Positions 1 to 11,975 of a DNA stretch of 64,000 nt are shown in pieces. Position numbers and translations under genes: made by a program. Positions within the stretch are counted from its first letter, which is position 1. The number at the start of each line of letters is the position of its first letter. The notes below the pieces were generated by a model. The model was not told the origin of the DNA. It saw only the letters and a program-made list of their open reading frames with translations, and made no database searches. The DNA comes from Halichondria panicea (taxonomy: Eukaryota; Porifera; Demospongiae; Suberitida; Halichondriidae): NCBI RefSeq assembly GCF_963675165.1, contig NC_087391.1, positions 5,798,126 through 5,862,125 on the forward strand, read 5' to 3'.

Positions 1-156
1 TGAGGGGATGTAGGGATTAGTATGAGGGGGTGTAGGGATTAGTATGAGGGGGTGTAGGGATTAGTATGATGAGGGGGTGTAGGATTAGTATGATGAGGGG
101 GTGTAGGATTAGTATGATGAGGGGGTGTAGGATTAGTATGATGAGGGGGTGGGGTG
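1..156. repeat. Minisatellite in STN1 intron
   Basis: About seven copies of a 22-25 bp unit, GAGGGGGTGTAGGATTAGTA with or without TGAT, fill the visible part of the STN1 intron. It is G-rich on the + strand. Confidence 0.9.
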
Positions 157-166
157 GGGAACAAAC

Positions 167-425
167 CTTCGTATTGGATCAGCCTGGTCTTCTTGACTGC
201 AGAGAGGACATCTCCCATTATGTGGACCTGCCCAATAGCATGGTTGAGTATGCAGTAGATATCTGATGGGGAATAAAGATGACACAAGGTAGCTAGCTAC
301 ACATTGCTACCTTGGAAACCAGGATAATACTTCAAGGATAGAACATCACACACATTGAGCTTCATCTTGGAGGAGAAGAGAGGATCAAGACCCCAGTAGC
401 GTGGCTCATAGTAACACATCTCCAT
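167..425 (-). CDS. STN1: STN1, CST complex subunit (5' part, two exons)
   Basis: STN1 is the OB-fold subunit of the CST complex, which binds single-stranded telomeric DNA and helps polymerase alpha fill in the C strand. Two exons are visible: 311-425, starting at ATG 423-425, and 167-262, joined through a split Asp codon. The peptide has YWGLDPLFSSKMKL followed by DVLSLKYYPGF, then QVHIMGDVLSAVKKTRLIQY. This follows the start of vertebrate STN1 ([21 protein letters not shown], then KQVDVLGTVIGVRERDAFYSY as I remember it). The donor GTTTGT at 161-166 leads into an intron made of a short tandem repeat, and the rest of the gene lies left of the window. The start is the first Met after the upstream region. 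It faces the next gene head to head, about 270 bp apart. Confidence 0.8.
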
Positions 426-691
426 ATCACCTCTGTAAATTATTAGTGTTAAGTTTTGTCGACGACCTTTCCCTACATTTTAACAGTTGTCATGTGGGCG
501 GAGTTGGCTGAAAAGAACACGCCCATAGCCGGCTACAAGGAGCTCCACCCTCTTTATTATACTAACTTCCAGGAATGTGGAAGTCATTAGTGATAGTGGA
601 TGGTTAGGTTGTAAAGCTAAAGAGACGCTTCAATACAACAGCGACCAGTTTATAGCTAAGAGACGATTCTGATCCTCATAAAGATCCCCAG
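426..691. promoter_or_regulatory. Divergent promoter between STN1 and the WAP/Tg1 gene
   Basis: This 266-bp spacer separates two head-to-head start codons. It holds the word GACGACCTTTCCCTACATTT at 461-480. The same word with one mismatch occurs at 28351-28370 in the divergent promoter of the large WAP/Kunitz gene. No TATA box is obvious. Assignment as a promoter rests on position and on the shared word. Confidence 0.5.
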
Positions 692-2956
692 ATGATGAAG
701 GTGAGGTTATACATGATGTGTGACACGCTACTAGCACTGTAGCTATTACCCAGGACTACTGGGACTAGTGGTAGAGTACAATCATTGCATATCAATGAAT
801 AGTGTTATCATCAATGTGTTGTGTCTCTCTCTCTCTGCAGGCAATCCTTATCTTAGCAGGTGAGTTGATACTAGAGCTAATGTATTATCAAACGCTTGTA
901 GAGCTAGAGCCTAAAGCTATTGATTGTTGACAGTGTTGACTTAGTGACTCTGTTGACTGTTAGCGTACATACATTCATTATCAAACCATGGAGACATCTG
1001 TTCAGGTGCTGGTGGGTTGTGAAGCTAGTCCCTATACGAGGAAATGGTGATGTGGTTGGAGGCCATGGTTTGATATTGCTAGTAGCAATGCCTATAATGC
1101 TGTGTAGGTCTAATAAGTTGAGGAAATGGTGATGTGGTTGGAGGCCACGGTGTGGTACGTGTTTGATATTGCTAATTGTGCTAGTAGCAATGCTGTGTAG
1201 GTCTGATACACAACACGTTAGTGTACATGAGAGGCTTATGTTGGGCAGTGTAGTCAACTCCTGGCCAGCTAGTGTACATGAGAGGCTTATGTTGGTCAGT
1301 GTAGTCAACTCCTGGCCAGCTAGTGTACATGAGAGGCTTATGTTGGTCAGTGTAGTCAACTCCTGGCCAGCTAGTGTACATGAGAGGCTTGTGTTGGTCA
1401 GTGTAGTCAACTCCTGGCCAGCTAGTGTACATGAGAGGCTTATGTTGGTCAGTGTAGTCAACTCCTGGCCAGCTAGTCAGCATGTACTGATGAGCCTCAC
1501 TCTATTAGAGCTATTCACTGCACTTGTTGTCAGCTTGTCTCTAATGGCCCCTCACTGTGGGGACCAGGTCTCACTGTGGGCACCAGGTGGTGGCCATGTT
1601 CACACACACACACACTGTTCAGAGCTAGCGTTCCCGGCTGTGCTAGTCACATTGTCTTATATTGTATACAGACATGATGGGGCAGTGTGTAGTGTTTGCC
1701 TTACGCAACAGTTTACTATAATTATGTTTTCCTGTACATCCCTCTACATACTAATGATGCTATAGTAGCTACCGCTTGTGATGCATTGTGTAGGAAGTGA
1801 GCACTTTAGAGATTCAATACTTTGTATTGTAATGATTGACTAATGTACCATTCCCTCCAGCTCTGCTCTGCTGCTGTTACCTGGGAGGTGAGTGTGTGTA
1901 CACTGCCTATAGAGTAGTCATGCATGTACAGGTGGTTTAGTGTATCAAGTTTCTGTTGGTATGTCATTCTAGCAGCTTACTTTAGACTCCTCACAGCTTG
2001 TTTGTTAGTGAGACACAAGTGAGTAAGTGTGATACCTGATGAGGCAATAGCACTACGTCATGTGTATGGTCTATTCCTGCCATTAATATCCCCCTGGCCC
2101 CCCTCTAGCTTGCCAGGTGTACTCGTGCCCTCCTGTCTCCTCTGATGAAGCTGGCCTCTGCTCTGAGGACTGCAGTGATGACAGCGATTGCCCCACTCCT
2201 CACAAGTGTTGCTCCAATGGTTGTGGACACGTCTGCACGCCTCCCACCCTCACACCATATACCCCACCCCCTCACCTATGTCCCACTCCCAACGACGACA
2301 TTGCCGGAATGTGTACTGAAGAATGTAACACCACGTCATGTGACTCAGGCTACCAGTGCTGCTCTAATGGGTGTGGTCGATCCTGCGTGTCCATATGTAA
2401 CCTTGTATCGACCAATCAGACGCTCATTGGGGCCTATCGTCCACAGTGTGAGGATGATGGGTTGTTCTCCGCAGTGCAGTGTCATGCATCCACTGGCTAC
2501 TGTTGGTGTGTGGACACACTGAGTGGAGAGCCGAGGTCTGAGCTCATTAGAGGGGAGGAGCCTCAGTGCAGTGAGTGTGTGTGTGGGCGTGTGGTGGGTG
2601 TGTACAGTGGTTGGTATGACCGTCTCTCTGTGCAGGCTGTGTGTGTGTGGGCGTGTGGTGGGTGTGTACAGTGGTTGGTATGACCTATCTCTGTGCAGGC
2701 TGTGTGTGTGTGGGCGTGTGGTGGGTGTGTACAGTGGTTGGTATGACCGTCTCTCTATGCAGGCTGTGTGTACGATGGTGAGGTGAGGTCAGTGGGGGAG
2801 GTGTTCCGGGCCATCGATGGATTCAACTACTGGTAACTATATATAGACATTGTGTACTCTTGGGTAGTGTGTTTCCTTGTTGGTGGGTTGATCATCTCTT
2901 TCCCCCTCTCCCAGCACATGTACAGTGACTGGACCACAGTGCACTGAGAACAAAGG

Positions 2957-3036
<80 letters not shown>

Positions 3037-5172
3037 CTGTGTGTGGGTGTTACACAGGTTGTCAATGCTATACAGCTTGTTAATAGTTCCTTCTCCTAAC
3101 CCCCCCCCCTGCAGTGTTCCACTCTTGCCCCCCAGTGAGGGAGAATGAGGCTGGTATCTGTGTGGCAGAGTGTACCCTGGACTCTGAGTGTCCCCATGAC
3201 ACACAATGCTGCTACACTGGTTGTGGCTATTCTTGTACTGACCCTGAGGTCATTCCCTACATACCCCTACCTACGATGAACACTTGCCCTCCCACTAACC
3301 AAATACCCTGCGCTCTGACTGGAAGATCATGCGCCCAATCCAATGATGAGGAAACCTCTGATGATGAGGAAACCACAGATGATGATGATTCTGACTCGTC
3401 TGATGTGATGGAATGCAATGAAGACTCGAGTATGTGCTGTGAGAATGACTGTGGTGGCTCTGTGTGTGTGTACAGCACTGGTCCCACTCCCTGCAAGGCT
3501 GCTCGTGTCATAGCCAAGGAGAGGAACAACACTAGGGACAGCATGATTGGACGCTACTCCCCACAGTGTGACTTTGATGGCCATTTCAGACCTGTTCAGT
3601 GTCACGAGCATTTCTGCTGGTGTGTGGATGAGCACAGTGGAGAGCCAGAGTCGGATATGGTCGCATTCGAGCACCTTGCCAACTTGCGGTGCACAAGTGA
3701 GTGAATGTTTGGAATTATTACTGTTTTTGGGTAGCCAACTTTGATTGTCCATAACTTGTGTTAGGAAGGTCCGATTTCAAAACTAAAATATGTATTTTTT
3801 AGTAGCTTTTTAACAGGTCTAATGCTTAAATCAGTAATCTATTTTCAGCCCATATTTCTCATTTTTCGCTTTTGGACCATGGTATTTGGCCGAAATTAAC
3901 AAATTCTGTCATCTCTCAAATACAAATGTCGATGGTACCATTTGAAAGGTCTCTTTCTAAGCTTTTAGAAAATCGGAAAATCTTTGAAATTGAACCCACG
4001 GAACTCAAGTTATGGCGACTGAAAGAGTTCCCAAACCATTCATTAAAAAACCAGCCTTAATTTTTTAATAACTGTCTTTATGAAAGCTTAGAAAGAGACC
4101 TTTAAACTTAATCATGTGACCCCCCACTCATGTGACCCCCCACTTAGAATGTGTGTATAATGGTCTCAAGCATGGCTACCTGGATCAGTTCCCCTCTCTG
4201 GACGGATGCAATACTTGGTAAGTGTGTGAGTATAGGAAACCATTGTTGCAAGGGACAGCTAGTGCACTGCAATACAGAGCCTGGGGGATTGTGTTTGTGA
4301 CAATGCAGAGCATCACATCACATTCTGTCCATGCAGTACTTGTGTGTATGATGGTGTCATCTCCTGCACTGAGGTGGGGTGTGTTGTAGGTAAGTAGTGT
4401 ATTTAGTGTATCACTGTACCAAACAAGGATTGATTAAAGCTACTTTATTAGTACATTGTTATCTTATTAGCTAGTCATGTGATCCCCTCCCCCCACAGAA
4501 CCTGAGGGAGAGCGTAGTGTTTGGGACTGGTGGCACTCCATCCTCATCTATTGTGTGGTGGCAGTGATTGTACTCACTCTGCTTGTACTCATCCTCCTAG
4601 TGGTGAGCCACTGTCTCTGTGTACCCCCCCCCACACTGTCTCTGTGTACCCCCCTCTCCCCCCACACACACTGTCTCTGTGTACCCCCCTCTCCCCCCAC
4701 ACACTGTCTCTGTGTACCCCCCCCCACACACTGTCTCTGTGTACCCCCCCCACACACTGTCTCTGTGTACCCCCCCCCCCCCCACCCACACACTGTCTCT
4801 GTGTACCCCCCCCCCACACACTGTCTCTGTGTACCCCCCCACCCACACACTGTCTCTGTGTACCCCCCCCCACCCACACACTGTCTCTGTGTATGGTTGA
4901 ATGGAGTGTGTACTATCTCTCCCCTCCTCCCCTCAGGCTGTGGTGATTACTTTCAAGAGGAACAGCTTCCGACACAGAAGACTCAAGGAGGCAGCAGTCC
5001 ACTTCGACGTAAGTTTCTCTAAGTACTATTGTATTTCTAATGCAACAAGTGTCCCCCCTTACAGTCTGAGATGGACACTGTGTACTTCAAGCAAGGCCAG
5101 GACCTCACTAGTGTGGAGCTCAAGGTGCCCCCAGTGGAGGAGCATGGGCCTGGAGGAGAGGACCATGCTTAG
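692..5172 (+). CDS. Single-pass membrane protein with WAP, thyroglobulin-1 and VWC-like modules
   Basis: Twelve exons: 692-700, 841-859, 1861-1887, 2109-2570, 2763-2832, 2915-2955, 3115-3696, 4148-4217, 4337-4389, 4499-4602, 4937-5008, 5065-5172. The first three encode a signal peptide (MMKAILILAALLCCCYLGA). The order is WAP, WAP, thyroglobulin type-1 (with CWCV), VWC-like, WAP, an acidic DDEETSDDEETTDD-type linker, a second four-cysteine segment, thyroglobulin type-1, VWC-like, a membrane helix (SILIYCVVAVIVLTLLVLIL) and a short basic-then-acidic tail. WAP and thyroglobulin-1 domains often inhibit serine and cysteine proteases, so a cell-surface inhibitor or matrix-binding receptor is inferred, not shown. 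The two VWC-like modules use exons of identical 70-bp size, each ending inside a Cys codon. An ATTAAA at 5272-5277 is a candidate poly(A) signal. Domain set and intron phases match the large gene at 18.9-28.2 kb, so the two look like paralogues. Confidence 0.85.
1219..1479. repeat. 51-bp tandem repeat, five copies, in intron
   Basis: Five near-identical copies of a 51-bp unit containing CATGAGAGGCTTATGTTGGT lie in the second intron of the WAP/Tg1 gene. The unit length is a multiple of three, so long open frames run through it on both strands. These are artefacts of periodicity: flanking splice sites place the array inside an intron. Confidence 0.9.
2571..2762 (+). repeat. Three-copy intronic repeat carrying copies of the 3' splice site
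   Basis: The intron before exon 5 is made of about three 64-bp units. Each ends in a pyrimidine run plus GCAG followed by GCTGTGTGT, which is also the start of the real exon at 2763. Copies of the acceptor therefore sit near 2634 and 2700, ahead of the functional one. Confidence 0.75.
2957..3034 (+). repeat. (TG)n microsatellite
   Basis: About 38 TG dinucleotides occupy most of the intron before the third WAP exon. Confidence 0.95.
3740..4110. repeat. Dispersed AGTTATGGC-family repeat copy
   Basis: This AT-rich intronic block holds the hallmark strings AGCTTTTAGAAAAT, CTCAAGTTATGGC and TTTGAAAGGT. The same strings recur in many other introns and spacers of this window. It carries no coding signal. 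Confidence 0.75.
4603..4894 (+). repeat. CACTGTCTCTGTGTACCCC minisatellite
   Basis: Ten or so units of CACTGTCTCTGTGTAC followed by a variable C-run start directly after the donor at 4603 and fill the intron after the membrane-helix exon. Variable C-run lengths suggest slippage. Confidence 0.9.
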
Positions 5173-5614
5173 CTAGCTACACACAACACTCAATAACACT
5201 CATCATTCAGTCTAGCTCTGTTGCACTACCTCACTGTATTACTAACTGTTGTTGTTGTTGTTGGGTTTGTTATTAAAATTATTGCTGTTTCAATTTTAAA
5301 ACTTGTCTGATGAACTTATGAAAAGTAGGGAAACGGTCGTCATACCAAAAGCTTTTGCAGCCTCCAGCTCTTTTAGAGAATAATCGGCCTGGGAACAAGA
5401 CCTTTAATTAAGACTTTCCTTACCCACTCGATCTGGATCACTACAAGAAGCTGTGATATAAAAGCTGCTAAAATGGTGTGTTTGTATTAATAAAGAGCTA
5501 TTGATAGTTACACTAGGTTGTGTGTGCGTAGTCACTGCCCTGGTGTCCCTGTAGGCAAAGGTGTTGCGTCTTGTTCCCTCTCGGCTCGTGTCCTCAGTGG
5601 GCGTGGCTAGAGGC
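5173..5614. other. Spacer between the WAP/Tg1 gene and fumarase
   Basis: It contains a candidate poly(A) signal at 5272-5277, a (GTT)n run near 5250, and sequence that may be 5' untranslated exon of the fumarase gene. I see no convincing coding region. A minus-strand open frame at 5404-5634 has no family resemblance. Confidence 0.5.
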
Positions 5615-6221
5615 ATGAGACCACCCTCCACCATTAGGCTCTATGTACGTTACTCCTAGACTATATGACACACACTAACCCTCCTCTGATTGCAGGCTAG
5701 TTCTATGCGTAAGGAGTACGACACATTTGGTGAGATAGAGGTCCCTGCTGACAAGTACTATGGTGCTCAGACTGCACGCTCCAAGATCAACTTCCCCATA
5801 GGAGACGAAACAGAGAGAATGCCAGTATGTGTGTGGTGTGTGTGGTGGGCGGGAATGCCAGTACATGTGTGTGTGGTGTGTGGTGGGCGGGAATGCTAGT
5901 ACATCTGACATATGGCTGTATGTGGTATAATACCACGCTGTTGTCCCCTCCATGCAGTTACCAGTGATCCATGCCTTTGGTTATCTGAAGAGAGCTTGTG
6001 CTGAGGTCAATAAGGATCATTATGGACTAGACCCCACCATAGCAGACGCCATCATCCAGGCTGCCACAGAGGTGATACCTTAACCCTGTTACTATGGCAA
6101 TAGTTAACCTTGTGTGTGTGTAGGTGTACAGTGGTAAACTGGACGGGCACTTCCCCCTAGTAGTGTGGCAGACTGGGTCTGGTACACAGAGCAACATGAA
6201 CGTCAACGAGGTTATCAGTAA

Positions 6222-6261
<40 letters not shown>

Positions 6262-7697
6262 GGTGTGCGTGCGTGCGTGCGTGCGTGCGTGTGCGTGTGT
6301 GTGGGTGTGTGTAATAGTAATAGGTACGTATTTAATGCAATATGTTAATTAGCTATTACACATAAGAAAAGAGATCAGTAAGCTACAGAACAGAAAAAAT
6401 AACCTCTTCTTTCAGGGCCATAGAGATGCTTGGCGGAGTGAAGGGATCCAAGACTCCAGTGCATCCAAATGATCACGTCAATAGAAGCCAGAGCTCTAAC
6501 GACACCTTCCCCACAGCCATGCACGTTGCTGTTGCCATGGAGATACATCGCTGCCTTATTCCAGGAATTAAGGAACTTCACGCTTCACTATCCGAGAAAA
6601 TGACTGAATTCAAAGATATTGTGAAGATTGGAAGAACACACACTCAAGTAAGTAGAGTTGAAGAGTAGCTATTCGTTACTAGTAAGGAAGTTTCTGCGTA
6701 GAAATCCAAAGGGACAATTGATAATATCATCTTCCTCCGTGTAGGATGCTACTCCCCTGACTCTGGGTCAAGAGTTCAGTGCATATGTGACTCAGATGGT
6801 GAATGGATTAGCACGTATTGAAGGGACTCTCCCTCGCCTCTATGAGCTAGCCATCGGAGGGACTGCTGTGGGGACAGGTCTAAACACTCGTGTGGGGTTT
6901 GCTGAACGTGTATCTGCTAAACTAGCAGAGCTAACTTCTCTGCCATTCACAAGTGCTCCTAATAAGTTTGAGGCCCTTGCTGCTCATGACTCCATGGTGG
7001 AGGTGCATGGAGCTCTCAACGTGCTCGCCTGTAGCATCATGAAGATTGCTAATGATATTCGCTTCCTTGGATCTGGCCCGAGGTCAGTAATACCTCCGGT
7101 AATGGCCGGAGATTGTGTGTCAAGACTTCGTGTAGTTTACCAGTAACCTTATTGAAAGCATTCCTAACAGTCCAATATACTAGCTATACTAACCCCCCCC
7201 TCCCTGGTAGGTGTGGTCTGGGAGAGCTGAGCCTGCCTGAGAATGAGCCTGGGAGTAGCATCATGCCAGGCAAAGTCAACCCCACTCAGGCCGAAGCTAT
7301 TACCATGGTTACAGCACAAGTCATGGGCAATCAGACAGCCGTCACGGTTGGCGGTAGCAACGGACACTTTGAGCTCAACGTTTTTAAACCTATGATGGTA
7401 CGAAATGTCCTCCAGTCAGTTCGTCTCCTTGGCGACGCTAGCCACTCCTTCTCTGTCAACTGCGTACGAGGAATTGTTGCAAATCGTGAAAGAATTGATA
7501 AACTGTTGAATGAATCGCTGATGCTTGTGACTGCCCTCAACCCTCATATTGGATATGACAAGGCAGCCAAGATTGCCAAGACTGCTCATCGTGAAGGCAC
7601 CACCTTGATGGAGGCAGCCATCAGTCTCGGCTACCTCACTCAGGCCCAGTTCCAAGAGTGGGTGAAACCGGGGGACATGCTAGGACCTAAAGACTGA
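5615..7697 (+). CDS. FH: Fumarate hydratase, class II
   Basis: Fumarase reversibly hydrates fumarate to malate in the TCA cycle and in the cytosol. Exons: 5615-5644, 5696-5824, 5958-6071, 6124-6224, 6416-6647, 6745-7082, 7211-7697. The mature protein opens with [20 protein letters not shown]. Active-site stretches are present: [33 protein letters not shown], and the family signature [11 protein letters not shown]. The C terminus ([27 protein letters not shown]) is close to human FH. The Cys that usually follows NPTQ is Ala here. Only about 15 residues precede the conserved core ([16 protein letters not shown]). They are basic and hydroxylated and could be a short mitochondrial presequence, but the first exon is small and its start is less certain than the rest. 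Length is otherwise normal. Confidence 0.93.
6225..6312 (+). repeat. TG/CG-rich microsatellite
   Basis: A (GT)n, (GGGT)n, (GCGT)n tract follows the donor of fumarase exon 4. Alternating purine-pyrimidine sequence of this kind can adopt Z-DNA. Confidence 0.85.
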
Positions 7698-7904
7698 CTG
7701 ACATTTCAGTGATAGTTATAATAGGGACAATATCAGCTGTTGCAATTACTGTTTTGTGCATAAGTTAATATTGATGGCAGACAACTGCTGCAACAGCTTC
7801 TTACTATGACGACAATTCCCCTAGTTTTTTTTGCTCAAATCAGGTCAAAGGTCAACTTACTAGACCCACGTGGCAACAAAGAAGGATAAAATTAATTATC
7901 AAAG

Positions 7905-8930
7905 ATGTGCAAAAGTTTGATTCAGTGTTTGCTGGTTGCTGCAGCCTTGAGAGTGATGCTGCCTGCAGTGGGAGTTGGTGGCGTGGGTGAGGAGAGTGGT
8001 GTGGGCGAGGGGAGTGGAGCTGGCAGTGGTATCCTGCAAGCTGTGCAAGATAGACAGTTCAGCATCAATGTGAGATATGGTTGGCTTTGAATAGTGCATG
8101 GTATAAGTATCTCTATTCTGCAGTTGACTGATGTGATCATGCCGGTGTGTACCACCAATCAGCTGCTCTCTTATAATGGAACTGAGTTTCTCTGCAAGGA
8201 AATACGTGGGTGTCAATAGTTGCATTGCCCTCTGATAGTATACACACACAGCTGAGAGGAAGTGTGTCTGCCCTAGTCCAATGGTGGGCACGGACGAACC
8301 TCCCACGTTCCCACCAGAACCACCAGGAGGTAAACTACAAAGCGATTGTACACCACCTTATTGCAATGATGATTATTCACTGCTGCAGGGTGTCCTGTGT
8401 TTGACCCTCCTGATGGAGGTGGCTTTGTGTGTCTACCTAACATCACAGTCATCCATTGCTCTGTGCTGTGTGACAACAGTCACGAGTTCTCCACCACTCC
8501 CCTCAATCCCTACCACTGCGGCCAGGACACCAGGTTCCAATGGGAGGACTTCACTCGTACAACCCACAAAGACCTTCCTCAATGTTCAGGTGGATGCTTA
8601 TACAACTAGTAACTTGCCTATTATGTTTTGCATCCTTGCATTACCAAATTGTCTATAGCTGCTTCAATATGCACTAATACTGCAAGTTCTTGTACAGGTT
8701 TCCGCTACACACTGCGTCCCCTCCATCGGGCTGAGTACTACCTCCCTAGCCCCTGTCCACTGGTCACACAGACTGAAGCCGACACTGTCAAGACAAGATT
8801 CTGTGACCTCTTATCAGACTTTGTAGACAAAGACCAAATCAATTGTACCACTAGCAATGCCTTTATTCAGTGTCCTAAAACTGCCGTAACCACAGTGATA
8901 CCTCCAAATCACCCAGAGTTGAACCCATGA
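7905..8930 (+). CDS. Secreted cysteine-rich protein with sushi-like module (copy A)
   Basis: Five exons: 7905-8069, 8124-8205, 8252-8329, 8389-8589, 8698-8930. The N terminus (MCKSLIQCLLVAAALRVMLP) is a signal peptide, followed by a Gly/Ser-rich stretch. Exon 2 encodes PVCTTNQLLSYNGTEFLC. Exon 3 is a short Pro-rich linker. Exon 4 holds a sushi/CCP-like pattern beginning CPVFDPPDGGGFVC, with CSVLCDNSHEFS, a Trp and a closing LPQC. Exon 5 adds four more cysteines. No membrane helix is seen, so the product is probably secreted. The next gene downstream has the same exon plan, phases and motifs, so the two are tandem duplicates. I do not recognise a named family; a matrix or recognition role is only a guess. 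Confidence 0.75.
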
Positions 8931-9102
8931 TCATTGCTCAAACTGTTTCATTGTTTTTGAACACATTTTTGATTGTTTCTGAATTGGAATGTTGTTTACT
9001 GTCGATGTCTTAGCCACAAATTGGATTAGTGGTGATTGCGTGCGCATTGCGTCCTTGTCATCAGACAAGCCTCCATACTTGCAAGCATGTCTTGATGGAA
9101 TA

Positions 9103-10418
9103 ATGCAGACACTACATCAGCTACTTGTGCTCCTGGCAGCTTCTGTGCTCAGTGGAGGTCTTGAAGACAACCTGTATCAAGATTATGACGCATTTGGAGA
9201 ACAGGTAGATGACACAAATAATTAGTAGATCTAGCTATGAAAATGCAGTACCTGAGTGTGACTGTTTCCTCAGGACGTAACTGTTCCGCCATGTGCAACA
9301 GATGAGTTCCTCACATCCAACGGAACACACTTCCTCTGCCAGATACTGCGTAAGACCCACCCACCCACACCCACGTACACACACTACCACCCACACCCCC
9401 ACCCACACTACCACCCACACTCACACTGTAGCTGATGTTGGATTCTGTGATTGCCCTGGCTTGAATACCACCCCCACACCTGGTGTTGGCAACCAGACAA
9501 GCACTCCTGTTGCCCCCCTACCCCCTTCAGGTACACTACGTTACTAGTATTTTTCCCCTTTCCCGGGACATTGTTCTAAGCAGGCCTAATGTCAATACAG
9601 CTATTACAATTATCTTAGTATTGATATTTATATTGAAATGGCCTCAGGAAAGTAGCTTACCAAATTGCTTGTTTTCTGAAATATACACAAGATTAGAGTA
9701 TAATTGTTATGCATCCATCTTCCCATGCAGGGTGTCCAGTGTTGAGCCCCCCCACACGCGGTGCATACGCTTGCCTCAGGTCCCCCACAGCCATCTACTG
9801 CTCTGTGTTGTGTGATCATCGCTTCGAGTTTTCCAGCTCTCCCAGAAATCCCTATTATTGTGGAGAGGCCACTCTGTTCAACTGGAGGGATTATCCTAAC
9901 GGGGCTATTCGCACTTCTTTACCCGAGTGTACAGGTGAGGAGAGCTTCCAATTAACACTTATTACAAGTCTTAGTTATGCAAGCTTAGAGAGATGCTTTT
10001 GCAAATGCTGTGTTAAACACTGTTCCATGGGCTATAAAAAATACTTATCCCGAAAATAGAAAATTATGGCTCGTTCCTAATTTGGGAGTAAAACATACCA
10101 TCTGAACGAGCTCTTTCCAAGCTTTTAGAATTGAATTTGATCTAGTTACATGGTATTTTCCCAAATACTTAATTCCTTTTTCTCTCCTATACAGGTTTTC
10201 GACACAGACTCCGCCTACTCCACCCCTACGAGAACTACTTGCCCGCTCCTTGCTATGGCCTCTCTGATCACACGGCTTGGATCATTCTACAAGACCTGTT
10301 TGCAATCCTCAAAGATGGTTGCTCTGACTGCGTGATAGAGGACTCTTATATAGAGTGTGCTCAGGTGCCAGCCAGTGCACAGCTCTACTCTGATGTGGCC
10401 AATGCTAGAACTGACTAA
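9103..10418 (+). CDS. Secreted cysteine-rich protein with sushi-like module (copy B)
   Basis: Five exons: 9103-9204, 9274-9349, 9432-9530, 9731-9934, 10195-10418. The signal peptide is MQTLHQLLVLLAASVLSGG. The peptide then reads PPCATDEFLTSNGTHFLC, a Thr/Pro-rich linker, the sushi-like exon (CPVLSPPTRGAYAC, YCSVLCDHRFEFSSSP, LPEC) and a terminal cysteine exon ending in NARTD. Every splice phase equals that of copy A, and key residues align (GTEFLC with GTHFLC, CSVLCD with CSVLCD). The proteins have diverged strongly outside the cysteines, so the duplication is old. The Met at 9103 is chosen because the open frame upstream lacks signal-peptide character. Confidence 0.75.
10000..10150. repeat. 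Dispersed AGTTATGGC-family fragment in intron
   Basis: A partial copy contains AAAATTATGGCTCGTTCC and CCAAGCTTTTAGAA in the last intron of copy B. The layout resembles the copy at 38.1-38.35 kb. Confidence 0.5.
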
Positions 10419-10603
10419 AGAAGAAGTAACTAAGTATCTCACTTAAAATCTTTTTTCTGTGCAATCATTTTTTTGTGGCATATCATAATTCACTGTATGT
10501 AATTCAAAGTTTGACAAAAATTTGTTGGTTTTATCAACGCAAGTTACGTATAACAACATGAGAAATAAAAATAAGATAAAAGTTTAAGTGCATATGATTA
10601 AAT

Positions 10604-11975
10604 TTATTGTTTGACGACCAAGTCTGCGTAAGGGCTGGGTTGGTTGACCTTTGACACGTCAATAGCCTTGTAGATGTGTGGTATACGCCACTTGCTCTTT
10701 CTGGGTACATCATAGCCTCCGTTCTTGGCCCCGCCCACCGGCTTGCAAAAGGGGGAGGGCACTGCATAAACCACACTGTCATCCTCACACTTGTTACGTC
10801 GAAGCTTCTTTCGTTTGCTCATTTTCGGAGGTGGTGGAGCTATTCTCTTTGGCCGGAATCGAGAGATCTTCTTCACTTTAACTGGCGCTACTGGCACAGG
10901 TTGAATAGTTTCTTTTCCATTAGAGTGCAAAATTCCATTCCCATTATCGCATACAGACTGAATGTTTCCGTTCCCATTAACTGCATCAGGAAATGGCATA
11001 GAGGTGTTCTTGGAGTGAGGGGAGGGGGTGAATGTGGTAGCCTCCTCCCACACGTTGGTGGACTCATTAGTCTTCTCCTGCATTTCCTCAGGGTCCACCC
11101 ACAACTCAGGAGGTTGAACACCCTCTGTATATACAGGGGAGAGTTATGCAAACACCACACATCAACAAACATGTAATTGCATATGCTTGTCAGCACTTAA
11201 GTAAGGTAAACATTACAATGTATGACTTCAGAGAAGTCTTGTGGGATAAGGAAGCTGTGGGCAAGTGTTGGCAGCCCATACCCTGAGTGCTACTGTGGCT
11301 TCAAGGCAGCACATAGGGACACCTGTTGTTAGGTGTCTAGCTATGGACTATAGTGACTGGCAAACATGGGCAATCACATTTATACTCTGCAGGCAGCAAA
11401 CTATATATAGTCATACATAGGTACGCACACACATGCATTGGACTGAGAAGAGTTTTGGCTAACCTTCAAACACGTATTTCTTAATCTCAGTTTCTCTAGT
11501 TTTCCTCCTACAGCATATCAAGCAGACAACGAGTAAGAGTACAGTACAGCTCACGAGAGAGATGACCAGTAGGGCTACTAGTACGATGATGCCAGTGACA
11601 AGTGTAGTGAGTGATGGTGTACACAGCTGGGGTACAGGAGTACTGCACGCTGTTAGGTCCGAGGCTGGTAGTGAGGGGGTGGATGTGGAGGGTGTGGGGA
11701 GTGTGGGGGTGGATGTGGAAGGTGTGGGGAGTGTGGAGGGTGTGGGGGTGATGGTCGCAGTGGTACTAGTGTTGCTGGTATTTGTTGTATCTGCAAGTAT
11801 AGAAAACAATAGCTTGTGAATAATTGCCTCCATATGTCAGACTCACAACTAGCCACAGTACTGTAGTGCAGGCTGTAGCTAGCTATAGTTTACCTTGTGC
11901 AAGAACAGTGCTCAGGCATGGACCTCCCAGTAGCACCGACAATATCCAGCAGCACAGAGGCAGTCTCAACGACAT
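10604..11975 (-). CDS. Small type I membrane protein with Thr/Ser/Pro-rich ectodomain
   Basis: Three exons: 11894-11975, 11464-11790, 10604-11124. Exon 1 encodes a signal peptide (LCCWILSVLLGGPCLSTVLA). Exon 2 encodes a mucin-like stretch of TSTPTLPTPSTSTPSLP type, one Cys pair, then a membrane helix (LVTGIIVLVALLVISLVSCT). The cytoplasmic tail in exons 2 and 3 begins CCRRKTRETEIKKYVFE and contains a lysine/arginine cluster around PPPPKMSKRKKLRRNK and several tyrosines (VVYAVP, GGYDVP, PSPYADL). The tyrosines could be docking sites; this is inference. The stop codon overlaps an AATAAA on the minus strand at 10603-10608. The gene converges on copy B, 185 bp away. No named family recognised. 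Confidence 0.8.

Noticed and set aside
4521-5022. Proline/leucine-rich repeat frames on both strands
   Set aside because: Periodic frames through the CACTGTCTCTGTGTACCCC minisatellite, which is an intron of the WAP/Tg1 gene.
5404-5634. Minus-strand frame overlapping the start of fumarase
   Set aside because: No family resemblance, no splice context, and it overlaps the fumarase first exon.
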